NCBI GenBank assembly: GCA_963555835.3
Contig: CAUVWZ020000002.1
Span: 434,001 to 498,000 of the forward strand
Direction: 5' to 3'
Length of the DNA: 64,000 nt
Source: JAPUME01 sp027294185
GTDB lineage: Bacteria > Acidobacteriota > Terriglobia > UBA7540 > JAPUME01
Shown: positions 55,713 through 63,301 of the stretch, one piece after another
Position numbering within the stretch: position 1 is the stretch's first letter
How the letters are laid out: each line of letters begins with the position of its first letter
The notes under the pieces: generated by a model
Database searches by the model: none
What the model saw: the letters and a program-made list of their open reading frames with translations, nothing else
Told to the model about the DNA's origin: nothing
Made by a program: the position numbers and the translations under genes

Positions 55713-56327
55713 ATGGTCGCCAAGTCCACACGCGCAGCCCCGCCCCTCACGATCCCTTCTCTCGACCGACACGCTCGCGAGAACCTTCATTTCATCCGCG
55801 ATACGATGGAAAGGGCATCTTCGTTTACTGCCGTGTCCGGATGGGGAGGCGTAGGGATGGGGATTACTGCCTTCATGGCCGCCGCCATAGCAACGCAGCA
55901 GAGCGCTCCGGACGCCTGGCTCGCGGTTTGGCTGGGGGAGGCGATTGTGGCATCGGGCATCGCCGTCTTTTCTGTGGGTTGGAAAAGTCGAGCCGCAAAA
56001 ATGCCGCTCTTATCCGGACCCGCGCGTAAATTTGCCCTGGGCCCCTTCCCTACCCTGTTGGCGGGGGCTCTGTTGACCCTGGTCCTCTACCGGGCCGGAA
56101 ACACCGACGCCCTGCCCGGGCTCTGGTTGCTGCTCTACGGAACAGCGGTGGTAACCGGCGGAGCCTTCTCGGTGAAGATCGTTCCCGTCATGGGCCTCTC
56201 CTTCATGGGAATCGGCGCCGTGGCTCTGCTTTCTCCCGCCGCCTGGGGGAATGGTTTCATGGCAGCCGGCTTTGGAGGGATTCACGTCGTTTTCGGATTT
56301 CTGATTGCCCGGAGGCACGGTGGATAA
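55713..56327 (+). CDS. Multi-pass membrane protein in operon with winged-helix regulator
   Basis: 204 residues. A soluble N-terminus (IPSLDRHARENLHFIRDTME, about 14-34) is followed by five or six hydrophobic helices with much Gly and Ala: GVGMGITAFMAAAIA, AWLAVWLGEAIVASGIAVFS, LGPFPTLLAGALLTLVLY, LPGLWLLLYGTAVVTGGAFS and VMGLSFMGIGAVALL. The ending GGIHVVFGFLIARRHGG has one more helix. No named family is recognised beyond membrane protein genes that accompany HTH_34 regulators. The regulator gene starts 8 bases before this gene's stop, so they are translationally coupled. Probably read from a leaderless transcript. Confidence 0.72.
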   Translation: MVAKSTRAAPPLTIPSLDRHARENLHFIRDTMERASSFTAVSGWGGVGMGITAFMAAAIATQQSAPDAWLAVWLGEAIVASGIAVFSVGWKSRAAKMPLLSGPARKFALGPFPTLLAGALLTLVLYRAGNTDALPGLWLLLYGTAVVTGGAFSVKIVPVMGLSFMGIGAVALLSPAAWGNGFMAAGFGGIHVVFGFLIARRHGG

Positions 56328-56712
56328 AGCGCGAGCAATTTCAGAAAACCGGGAAAAGAAAGCCCGCGGAGTTCGACACTCTATGAATGTTTTGCCCGGC
56401 CGCATACGTGAAGCTGGAATACCGGAATTAGACCCCATCATCCACGAGCGCATTCGGCTCGGAATTGTCAGCGCGCTGGCTTCCACCGATCGGCTCAGCT
56501 TCAATGAGCTCAAGGGGATTCTAAAAACCAGCGACGGCAACCTGAGCGCTCATGCGCGTAAGCTTGAACGAGCCCGTTTTATTTCCTGCTCAAAATTCTT
56601 TTCCGGGCGTCTGCCCAAGACCGAATATCGGCTCACTTCAAACGGTCGTCGCGCCCTGGAACGGTATCTCGATCATATGGAGGCGTTGATCCGCGCCGCG
56701 CGGGACCATTAG
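56320..56712 (+). CDS. Winged-helix transcriptional regulator (HTH_34/PF13601 type)
   Basis: 130 residues from GTG 56320, with GGAGG at 56311-56315 and a gap of 4, overlapping the previous stop. The winged-helix domain runs about 35-125: IIHERIRLGIVSALASTDRL, SFNELKGILKTSDGNLSAHARKLERARFI (in part), GRLPKTEYRLTSNGRRALERYLDHMEAL (in part). The SDGNLSAHARKLE helix is the recognition helix of this family. No metal or ligand site is evident. It is most likely an autoregulator acting at the two AAAGTACTT palindromes flanking its operon; this is inference from position. Confidence 0.87.
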   Translation: MDKARAISENREKKARGVRHSMNVLPGRIREAGIPELDPIIHERIRLGIVSALASTDRLSFNELKGILKTSDGNLSAHARKLERARFISCSKFFSGRLPKTEYRLTSNGRRALERYLDHMEALIRAARDH

Positions 56713-56743
56713 GGATTTTTTTTGACTTGCAACTCTGTAATGA

Positions 56744-56753
56744 AAAGTACTTT
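56744..56753. promoter_or_regulatory. AAAGTACTTT palindrome, candidate operator 2
   Basis: Perfect 10-bp palindrome 32 bases after the regulator stop and upstream of the CreD-like gene. Flanks match operator 1 (AAT, three bases, then AAAGTACTT, one base, ACAG). TTGACT at 56722-56727 could be a -35 box for this region, but no good -10 follows at the right distance. Confidence 0.5.
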
Positions 56754-56802
56754 ACAGGCGAACCGGGCCTGAATCGCTGAAATCCGCCCCGAGGAGGAAT
56801 CA

Positions 56803-56955
56803 ATGGAGTTCACGCCAACCTATTCTGCAGCGGATAAACGTTTTCTGTTCCCCTTTGAGTCCGATGGTTTTCTGATTTCTCATCACCAATTCCGGCGGGA
56901 ACAGGTTTTGAGCGTGGTACTCGAGTTTTGTTCCCTGAACAGATTCCGGCTGTAG
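56803..56955 (+). CDS. Possible small protein, 50 residues
   Basis: ATG 56803 is preceded by an excellent GAGGAGG (56791-56797, gap 5). It encodes MEFTPTYSAADKRFLFPFES, then DGFLISHHQFRREQVL and a hydrophobic end, stopping at 56955. There is no known match by eye. It lies between operator 2 and the CreD-like gene, so it could be a leader peptide, a small protein of the regulon or a truncated remnant. The strength of the ribosome site is the main support. Confidence 0.35.
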   Translation: MEFTPTYSAADKRFLFPFESDGFLISHHQFRREQVLSVVLEFCSLNRFRL

Positions 56956-57044
56956 GCTGTATAAATCTTCCGGGCGCGGTGGGTGTGGTTCTGGGCGGAC
57001 CTCCAGAAAGAAATTACGCGCTGCGCGAGAGGTGCAATTCGGTT

Positions 57045-58283
57045 ATGGTGAAACGCATTATTGCTCTGGTGTTTATTTATCTCTGCGCCTCGGTCGCGTG
57101 GATGATCCTGGGAGGGACGATCTTTTATCGGACGGAGAACACCAACACGGCGCTGCACGAGCGCGTGGTTTCCAGTTGGGGTTCTCGGCACGATCAGGCT
57201 CCCCCGCGAGCTTCCTACGTCATCGTCCGACGGAACGCGCCGGATGAGACCGTTTACCTGCCGCTAGAGAAAACCCGCGCGGAGGTGAAATTCGATCTCG
57301 AGCACCGGAAGAAGGGTCTGCTCTGGTACGCGACCTACAAGGTGGATTTTTCAGGCGTCTATACGTTTCTCAACAACAGCGACCGGACGAGGAATGTGAC
57401 CTTCGAGCTTGTCTTTCCGTCGGAGAAGGCCATTTACGACGACTTCGTCTTTGAGTTGGACGGGAAGCCGCTTGAGGCCGAATTCGGGGAGCGGAATGTA
57501 ACAGGCGAGTACTGGAATAAAGAGGCGGGAGCGACAGCCACGCTCAAGGTCGCCTACCGCTCCCAGGGACTCGACCGCTGGCGCTACATCCTTGGTGGTT
57601 TGGGGAATGACGTGGCCCATGCGCGGGACTTCTCTCTCAAGATGAGCACCCCGTTCAAAGACATCGACTTTCCCGAGGATACTCTTTCACCTACGGAGAA
57701 GACGGAAACTGCCAACGGCTGGGAGCTCGCATGGAATTTCGAGAATCTGCTTTCCGGTTTCCAAATTGGGATGGAAATGCCGAAGAAGCTCCAGCCCGGC
57801 CCGCTCGCCGGCAAGATCAGCCTTTTTGCGCCCATCTCTCTGCTGTTCTTCTTTTTCGTTCTGTTCATCATCACGACGATCCGAAAAATCGACCTCCACC
57901 CGATGAACTACTTCTTCCTTGCCGCGGCGTTCTTCTCTTTTCATCTATTGATGGCGTATCTTGTGGATCAGATCTTAATCCATACGGCGTTCCTAATCTG
58001 TTCCGGGGTTTCGATCTTTTTAGTTGTAAGCTACCTTCGGTTGGTCGTGGGGATGCGCTTTGCGGCGGTGGAAGCAGGACTGGCCCAGGTGGTCTATTTG
58101 GTACTCTTCTCCTACGCCTTCTTCCTCAAGGGATTCACGGGCCTGACCATAACGATTGCCTCCATCCTCACCCTTTTTGTGGTCATGCAGATGACGGGGC
58201 GAATTCGCTGGACCGAGGTCTTTGAGCGCGCATCCCCTGTTTCCGACCGCCGACCCGGTGATGCGCCTGGTGATCGGGCATGA
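57045..58283 (+). CDS. CreD-like inner membrane protein
   Basis: 412 residues from ATG 57045 (MVKRIIALVFIYLCASVAWM). One N-terminal helix, a periplasmic domain (about 25-265; GLLWYATYKVDFSGVYTFLN, RTRNVTFELVFPSEKAIYDD) and then six helices. The C-terminal block matches CreD: GKISLFAPISLLFFFFVLFI, DLHPMNYFFLAAAFFSFHLL, LVVSYLRLVVGMRFAAVEAG, QVVYLVLFSYAFFLKGFTGL. CreD in enteric bacteria is part of the CreBC regulon and affects envelope stability. Here the controller is more likely the adjacent winged-helix protein. The region 56713-57044 holds operator 2 and the small frame at 56803. Confidence 0.82.
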   Translation: MVKRIIALVFIYLCASVAWMILGGTIFYRTENTNTALHERVVSSWGSRHDQAPPRASYVIVRRNAPDETVYLPLEKTRAEVKFDLEHRKKGLLWYATYKVDFSGVYTFLNNSDRTRNVTFELVFPSEKAIYDDFVFELDGKPLEAEFGERNVTGEYWNKEAGATATLKVAYRSQGLDRWRYILGGLGNDVAHARDFSLKMSTPFKDIDFPEDTLSPTEKTETANGWELAWNFENLLSGFQIGMEMPKKLQPGPLAGKISLFAPISLLFFFFVLFIITTIRKIDLHPMNYFFLAAAFFSFHLLMAYLVDQILIHTAFLICSGVSIFLVVSYLRLVVGMRFAAVEAGLAQVVYLVLFSYAFFLKGFTGLTITIASILTLFVVMQMTGRIRWTEVFERASPVSDRRPGDAPGDRA

Positions 58284-58386
58284 GAACAGCTTTTTTCATT
58301 CGAAGATCAGTTTTGCGCTGAAACCGCAGTCATGACCTGGCGGAGAGTCCCGAGAGAAAAACTGCAAAGCTGAAGAGAGGAATAGA

Positions 58387-58863
58387 ATGCCGAACCTAGC
58401 CGAGTCCATAGCCCCCCGAACCGCCGCGTCTTTCGAAGTTCGATCCGAGGAGCTGAGGGTTCATACCCGCCTGCGAGTGCAGTTGCTTGACATCACCGAT
58501 GAGATTCAGGAGCGAGTCCACAAGAGCGGCATTCAGGATGGCATCGTAGTAGTCAATTCCCTGCACACCACGCTGGCGCTGTTTATCAACGAGCATCAGG
58601 AAGCGCTGTTCACCGACATGCTGTTTTTTCTGGAGCAGCAGGTAGAACGCCACACTTACTGGAAACATAACGACCCGCACTTCAGCGATTGCGACCGAGC
58701 GAATGCTGATGCTCATCTGCGTGCCATGCTGCTGGGCCACAGTCTGGCCTTGCCGCTGCGGGAGGGAAAACTGGTTTTGGGGACCTTTCAAAGGACGATT
58801 CTGGCCGAACTCGATGGCCCGCAGGCGCGCAAATTGCAGCTTCAAATCTTGGGTTCAGCCTGA
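58387..58863 (+). CDS. yjbQ: YjbQ/UPF0047 family protein
   Basis: 158 residues. The family core is VHTRLRVQLLDITDEIQERV, IQDGIVVVNSLHTTLALFINEHQEALFTDM (in part), NDPHFSDCDRANADAHLRAM and GTFQRTILAELDGPQ. Family members show weak thiamine-phosphate synthase activity in vitro; the natural role is unknown. About 15 residues at the N-terminus (MPNLAESIAPRTAAS) are extra. The 3' end overlaps the converging editing-protein gene by 9 bases. Confidence 0.93.
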   Translation: MPNLAESIAPRTAASFEVRSEELRVHTRLRVQLLDITDEIQERVHKSGIQDGIVVVNSLHTTLALFINEHQEALFTDMLFFLEQQVERHTYWKHNDPHFSDCDRANADAHLRAMLLGHSLALPLREGKLVLGTFQRTILAELDGPQARKLQLQILGSA

Positions 58864-60048
58864 TGCGAGCATCTCTTCGGCCAGCCTCAACGCCTCATCG
58901 AGCCGGGCAGGGGAGATGCCGCCGCCCTGTGCAAAATCGCGGCTTCCCCCTCCCTTCCCTCCCAGGCGTTCCAGGATCTGCCGAAGCAAGGGTCCCATGT
59001 TGGAAGAACCGCCGGGAGACTGCGCCAGGATTAAACCTGCCGGGTCCGTGAGGATTCCGAAAAGAACCCTAGCATCGGGGTGGGATATGATCGCGCGGGC
59101 AACGGCCCGTGCCCTGTCTGCTTCGTCAGCCTCAAAGATTTTACGGACCAATTTTCGCCCGCCCATTTCCGAAGCTTCGGCAAGCAAGCGGTCCGCTTGA
59201 TATCCTGCCAGTTCCTGAATGAGCCTGCTTTCCTTCTTTTCGCCGGCCTGGAGGTTTCGCAGGTGTCTCTCCACAAGTTTCGGAAGAGTGTCAGCATCCG
59301 TTGAAAACTTCCGGGCCACATTGTCCAGGAGCGTAGAATCGTGGCGGGCGGCTCGAACGGCTCGCCCCCCGCAGAGGAACTCGACCCGGGTCGATCCCTT
59401 TCGCCGCTCGGTCTTGCGAATCAGGACCACGCCCACCGCTCCGGTTGCTGAAACATGCGTTCCCCCGCAGGCAGAAAGGTCGAAATCCTCCACCTCAATC
59501 AGACGGACCTCCCCCGTACGGTCTACAGGTTTCCGCAAGTCGAGTTGACGCACCTCTTCGGCGGCTCGAAAGGAGACCCGGATCGGTCTGTTTTCAAAGA
59601 TCACCTGATTCACCAGCGCTTCCGCCGCTTCCAACTGCCGGGCGCCTACGCGCTCAGAGTCCAGGTCAATCGTCGAAACTCCCTCCCCGAGGTGAAAAGA
59701 AACGGTCGAATATCCAGCCGTGCGCTCCAACGCAGCGGAAAGAATATGCTGGCCCGTGTGCTGCTGCATGTGGTCGAAGCGCCGATCCCAATCCAGTCGA
59801 CACTCCGCTTTGGATTCCGTCGGAAGGGTTCCGACACGATGCGCAATTCGTTCTCCTTCATCCACGACGTCGAGCAGAGGAACATCACCGATCCATCCCC
59901 GGTCCGCAGGCTGCCCGCCCGATTCAGGATAGAAGGCGGTCCGGTCAAGATAAAGGCTAAAGCCTTTCCCTGCGGGGACAGACTCCAGGATTTGCGCGGT
60001 GAATTCCTTCAGATAGGGATTGTGGTAATAGGCTCTTTCCGTTTTCAT
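58855..60048 (-). CDS. Alanyl-tRNA editing protein AlaX-L with DHHA1 domain
   Basis: 397 residues from ATG 60048 (TTG 60063 also open). The domains are those of the C-terminal half of alanyl-tRNA synthetase. An N-terminal OB-like part (TAFYPESGGQPADRGWIGDV) is followed by the editing domain with zinc ligands His97 and His101 (QQHTGQHILSAALE) and Cys194 and His198 (SACGGTHVSATGAVG). A helical linker leads to a DHHA1 domain (about 300-397; MGPLLRQILERLGGKGGGSRDFAQGG in part). It hydrolyses mischarged Ser- or Gly-tRNA(Ala) in trans. It has no aminoacylation core, so it is not AlaS. Confidence 0.93.
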   Translation of the reverse strand: MKTERAYYHNPYLKEFTAQILESVPAGKGFSLYLDRTAFYPESGGQPADRGWIGDVPLLDVVDEGERIAHRVGTLPTESKAECRLDWDRRFDHMQQHTGQHILSAALERTAGYSTVSFHLGEGVSTIDLDSERVGARQLEAAEALVNQVIFENRPIRVSFRAAEEVRQLDLRKPVDRTGEVRLIEVEDFDLSACGGTHVSATGAVGVVLIRKTERRKGSTRVEFLCGGRAVRAARHDSTLLDNVARKFSTDADTLPKLVERHLRNLQAGEKKESRLIQELAGYQADRLLAEASEMGGRKLVRKIFEADEADRARAVARAIISHPDARVLFGILTDPAGLILAQSPGGSSNMGPLLRQILERLGGKGGGSRDFAQGGGISPARLDEALRLAEEMLASG

Positions 60049-60132
60049 CGGGGGAGTTTTCAAAGGACCCTCATCGGTAATCCCTCGGGTTTCCGGCCTC
60101 GGGCCGGGCCGGGAAAAGAATGCAGACCTGAA

Positions 60133-61323
60133 TCAGGAGTTTCGATTCTCTCCTAAAGCCGCCTCGATCTCATTCAGATACTTGTAGCCGGAGCCGGTGA
60201 GGAAGATCACGACCGTCTCATAGCCTGCCAGTTGCCCATCGGCCAAGAGGCGCTTATAGCCGGCGAATGCGGCTCCTGCCTCGGGAGCGGTAAGAATGCC
60301 TTCCGTTTCCGCCAGTTCTCGCACCGCCTCGAAACTTTTCTCGTCCTCAACCGCCAGAGCGCTTCCCCGGCTTTCGCGGACCGCCTTCAAAATAAGAGTG
60401 TCCGCCAGGGAGCGAGGGACACACAATCCCGAGGCGCGCGTCCGGGGATTCTCCCAGGGTTCGGCCCTATCCGCTCCTTTGGCAAAAGCTCGCACGATCG
60501 GCGCGCAGCCGGTGGCCTGGACGGCAAACATCCTGGGCCGGGCCGACCCGATCCAACCCAGGGCTTCCATCTCCTCGAAGGCTTTCCACATGGCCACCAT
60601 CCCAGTCCCGCCACCCGTGGGGTAGATCACTGCATCGGGCAGCTTTCCGCCGAGCTGCTCGAAAAACTCGAAGGCCATCGTCTTCTTGCCTTCGACGCGG
60701 TAGGGCTCACGAAAGGTCGACATATCGAACCAACCCATGGAGGCAGCCTGCTCACCTATCCTTTTCCCGCAATCGCCCAGGGTGCCCGGAAAGAGCTCCA
60801 CCTCAGCCCCGTAGTATCGGCATTCGAGTTGATTGGCCCGCGGGGTGTTTTCGGGCATGACGAGGTGCACTTCCAGGCCACGCTGGGCTGCGTAGGCCGA
60901 AAGAGCCCCTCCGGCATTCCCTGCCGTCGCCAGAGCCAGCTTTCCCAGCCCCAACTCTACGGCCATCGTCACAGCCGCTGAAAACCCGCGCGCCTTGAAA
61001 GTGCCCGTCGGATTGGCCGATTCGTCTTTCAGGTAGAGATTCTTGACGGCCAGCTTCTTTCGCAGCCGGTGGACCGGCAGCAGGGGCGTGCTTCCCTCCC
61101 CCAGACTGACGATGGAGGAATCTTTACGGGGCGGAAGCAGCTCCCGGTAACGCCACATGCCCGGTGGGCGTGAGGTGAGCTCCGCGAGCAAGTCTTTTTT
61201 TCGCAGGGCATCCAGGTCGTAGCGCGCAAGCAGAGGTTGACCGCACGCACAGAGGCCGGGGGCTGATTCCACCGTGACTTTTTTCCCGCAACCGGGGCAC
61301 TCCAGATGAGTCATGTAGGACAT
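60133..61323 (-). CDS. thrC: Threonine synthase
   Basis: 396 residues from ATG 61323 (MSYMTHLECPGCGKK); ATG 61314 is the near alternative. The upstream open frame is antisense to the next gene. N-terminal zinc ribbon: C9, C12, C25, C27. PLP lysine Lys110 in SANPTGTFKARGFS; the phosphate-binding loop is TAGNAGGALSAYAA; PTGGGTGMVAMWKAFEEME marks the tetraglycine-like loop. PLP fold type II, converting O-phosphohomoserine to threonine. The start region is divergent to the HAD gene with 63 bases between. Some homologues are annotated as cysteate synthase or threonine dehydratase-like, but the zinc ribbon plus NPTGTFK favour ThrC. Confidence 0.9.
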   Translation of the reverse strand: MSYMTHLECPGCGKKVTVESAPGLCACGQPLLARYDLDALRKKDLLAELTSRPPGMWRYRELLPPRKDSSIVSLGEGSTPLLPVHRLRKKLAVKNLYLKDESANPTGTFKARGFSAAVTMAVELGLGKLALATAGNAGGALSAYAAQRGLEVHLVMPENTPRANQLECRYYGAEVELFPGTLGDCGKRIGEQAASMGWFDMSTFREPYRVEGKKTMAFEFFEQLGGKLPDAVIYPTGGGTGMVAMWKAFEEMEALGWIGSARPRMFAVQATGCAPIVRAFAKGADRAEPWENPRTRASGLCVPRSLADTLILKAVRESRGSALAVEDEKSFEAVRELAETEGILTAPEAGAAFAGYKRLLADGQLAGYETVVIFLTGSGYKYLNEIEAALGENRNS

Positions 61324-61351
61324 GGCCGACCAGTCTAGCAAGGCGGCACAC

Positions 61352-61380
61352 TTGGCGCAACGACCAAAGCAGGCTAGAAT
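61352..61380 (+). promoter_or_regulatory. Sigma70 promoter with leaderless start for the HAD gene
   Basis: TTGGCG (61352-61357), 17-base spacer, TAGAAT (61375-61380). GTG 61387 lies 6 bases past the -10 box, where transcription should start. The nearby GAGGA abuts the codon and cannot serve as a normal ribosome site. Confidence 0.55.
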
Positions 61381-61386
61381 CGAGGA

Positions 61387-62220
61387 GTGAGCATAAAACT
61401 TCTTGCCATCGACATTGACGGAACACTTCTCACCAGCGGCTGGGAGGTTCCTCCCGCCAATTCCGAAGCGCTTGCCGCCGCGCACAGCCGTGGAGTTGAA
61501 ATCGTCCTGGTTACCGGACGCAGGCTCCATACGGCGCGTCTGATTTCGCAAAAACTTCCTTGCCCGGTGACGCTCATCGTCAGTAACGGCGCGCTGATTA
61601 TTACGCCGGAAGGTGAAGTCCCCTATCGAAATCTGCTTCCTCGTGCTCACGCACGTGAAGCCATCCGGGTTATTCCGGGAAATCGCGGCAATGTCGTGGC
61701 TCTATTCGACAAAGAAGGCAAAGGGCAGTTGGTAATGGAGGAAGGCGCGCCCGAGGACGGCCCCGTGGCCGGGTATCTGGCGCGCTATCCCCAGCACCTG
61801 AAGCTTGTTCCTTCGCTTGAGAAAGGCCTGGAAACCGACCCGATTCAACTCTCCTTCGTTGGGCCCGTAAAGCAAATCACGCAAACTTATAATACCCTGC
61901 TTGAGAGCTCGTTGGCCGAAAGGGTTCACATCACGAAGACCGACTATAGTGAGCGCGATCTTCTGCTCGTGGACATCCTGAACCGAGGGTGCAACAAGGG
62001 TACGGGGCTTGCCTTCTGGGCGGCCCGCCGGGGCATTGACGCCTCCGAGATTATGGCCATGGGCGACAACTTCAACGACATCGAGATGCTGCAGTTTGCC
62101 GGATTGCCGATCGTGATGGGTACGAGTGTCCTTGCATCGAGCAATAACGGATGGCCGGTGACCGCAAGCAGCGACGAGGACGGTGTGGCCGTGGCCGTCC
62201 GAAAACATATCCTTACCTGA
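61387..62220 (+). CDS. HAD-superfamily (Cof-type) phosphatase
   Basis: 277 residues from GTG 61387. Motif I is LAIDIDGTLL with the nucleophile and acid Asp9/Asp11. Motif II is VTGRR. The C2B cap lies in the middle (about 85-190). Motif III Lys lies in NRGCNKGTGLAFWAARRGID, and motif IV is MGDNFNDIEML. These enzymes dephosphorylate sugar phosphates, FMN-type cofactors or phosphoglycolate-like molecules; the cap does not tell which. It is transcribed divergently from thrC, with no further operon partner. Confidence 0.9.
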   Translation: MSIKLLAIDIDGTLLTSGWEVPPANSEALAAAHSRGVEIVLVTGRRLHTARLISQKLPCPVTLIVSNGALIITPEGEVPYRNLLPRAHAREAIRVIPGNRGNVVALFDKEGKGQLVMEEGAPEDGPVAGYLARYPQHLKLVPSLEKGLETDPIQLSFVGPVKQITQTYNTLLESSLAERVHITKTDYSERDLLLVDILNRGCNKGTGLAFWAARRGIDASEIMAMGDNFNDIEMLQFAGLPIVMGTSVLASSNNGWPVTASSDEDGVAVAVRKHILT

Positions 62221-62283
62221 ACCCTCCCCCACGCTTGTAAGTCGCGGATTATATAGGCTTAGAGGAAGGAACGGGAGGGCTGC

Positions 62284-63234
62284 TTAGTCGGATTCGGTTA
62301 CCTGTGGTTGGCTGGGGATAAGCTTTACCAGGTCCAGAGGATTCACGCGCGCGCCGTTCAGGCGCACGCTCCAGTGGAGATGAGGGCCCGTCACTCGACC
62401 GGTCGAACCGACTCGTCCCAGTAGCTGGTTGCCGTCGAGCATATCTCCCTCCTTTACACTCATCGAATTCAGATGGGCATAGAGGGTGTAGAGACCCAGG
62501 CCGTGGTCCAGAACTACCGTGTTGCCGGAAAAGAACAGGTCTTGTGCCATCACCACACGGCCGCGCTGCGCGGCGCGGACCGGCGTGCCGCGGTCGGCGG
62601 GGAAATCTTCTCCCGAATGAGGTGAACGGGATTCGCCGTTGAGCACTCGCCGGCGACCGAAATTTCCACTGACCCGTTTGGCTTTGACCGGTATACGAAA
62701 TCCGCCCGCCCAGAGCCGCTCCGGTGTGGCCGTGGTCCAGAATCCACGCAGACGCCTGGCTTCGCGGTTGTATCGTGCCAGGTCTTTCTTACTCAACTCA
62801 ATGAATTTCCGGTCTACCGTGAGCCTTTCGACGGTGTAGGACCCCTTCTGAACATGAATCAGGGTTTCGCATACAACATCCTTCCCGCCACCTAAATCCG
62901 AGGTGAGAGTAAGGGGAAAAGATTCCGCAGGTTGGGCGAGATCAATGCCAATCAAAGTCTGGTAGGCGCCCGTGTCCTCTGTGACCCAGAAGGAAAGATT
63001 ACGATCCCGCCAGCGTCCTCCAAGATTCGTGAGCGATCCGGGAGCACGGACTTCCACCAGGAGAGCCGTTCCCTGTATGGCCTCAGCGGCGCTGAGAGTG
63101 AGTTCGACTCCGTTGCCACAAGACAGAGTTTCCGCCCGAGCGCTGAAACCCATTAGGATAAAAAGCAATCCACATCTGGCCAGAAAAGTTGAATACCGAT
63201 CTGCGAAATGTATCAGCTTGCTCATTTTGGACAT
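62284..63234 (-). CDS. M23-family (LytM) peptidase
   Basis: 316 residues. Signal peptide about 1-34 (ARCGLLFILMGFSARAE). An Ig-like N-terminal part (GNGVELTLSAAEAIQGTALL, LVEVRAPGSLTNLGGRWRDR) is followed by the LytM domain (about 205-305). Its zinc ligands lie in SPHSGEDFPADRGTPV (His and Asp) and TGPHLHWSVRLNG (His pair), with VVLDHGLGLYTLYAHLNSMS. It would cut peptide crosslinks in peptidoglycan or, as in some homologues, act as an amidase activator; the zinc site here is intact. ATG 63225 is a possible start three codons on. Confidence 0.9.
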   Translation of the reverse strand: MSKMSKLIHFADRYSTFLARCGLLFILMGFSARAETLSCGNGVELTLSAAEAIQGTALLVEVRAPGSLTNLGGRWRDRNLSFWVTEDTGAYQTLIGIDLAQPAESFPLTLTSDLGGGKDVVCETLIHVQKGSYTVERLTVDRKFIELSKKDLARYNREARRLRGFWTTATPERLWAGGFRIPVKAKRVSGNFGRRRVLNGESRSPHSGEDFPADRGTPVRAAQRGRVVMAQDLFFSGNTVVLDHGLGLYTLYAHLNSMSVKEGDMLDGNQLLGRVGSTGRVTGPHLHWSVRLNGARVNPLDLVKLIPSQPQVTESD

Positions 63235-63301
63235 CGGGAATCGATCCTTTTGTTCAGGTCGAAAGCCTTGCCGTGCTCTCTCCAGAAATCATTGGACCCG
63301 G

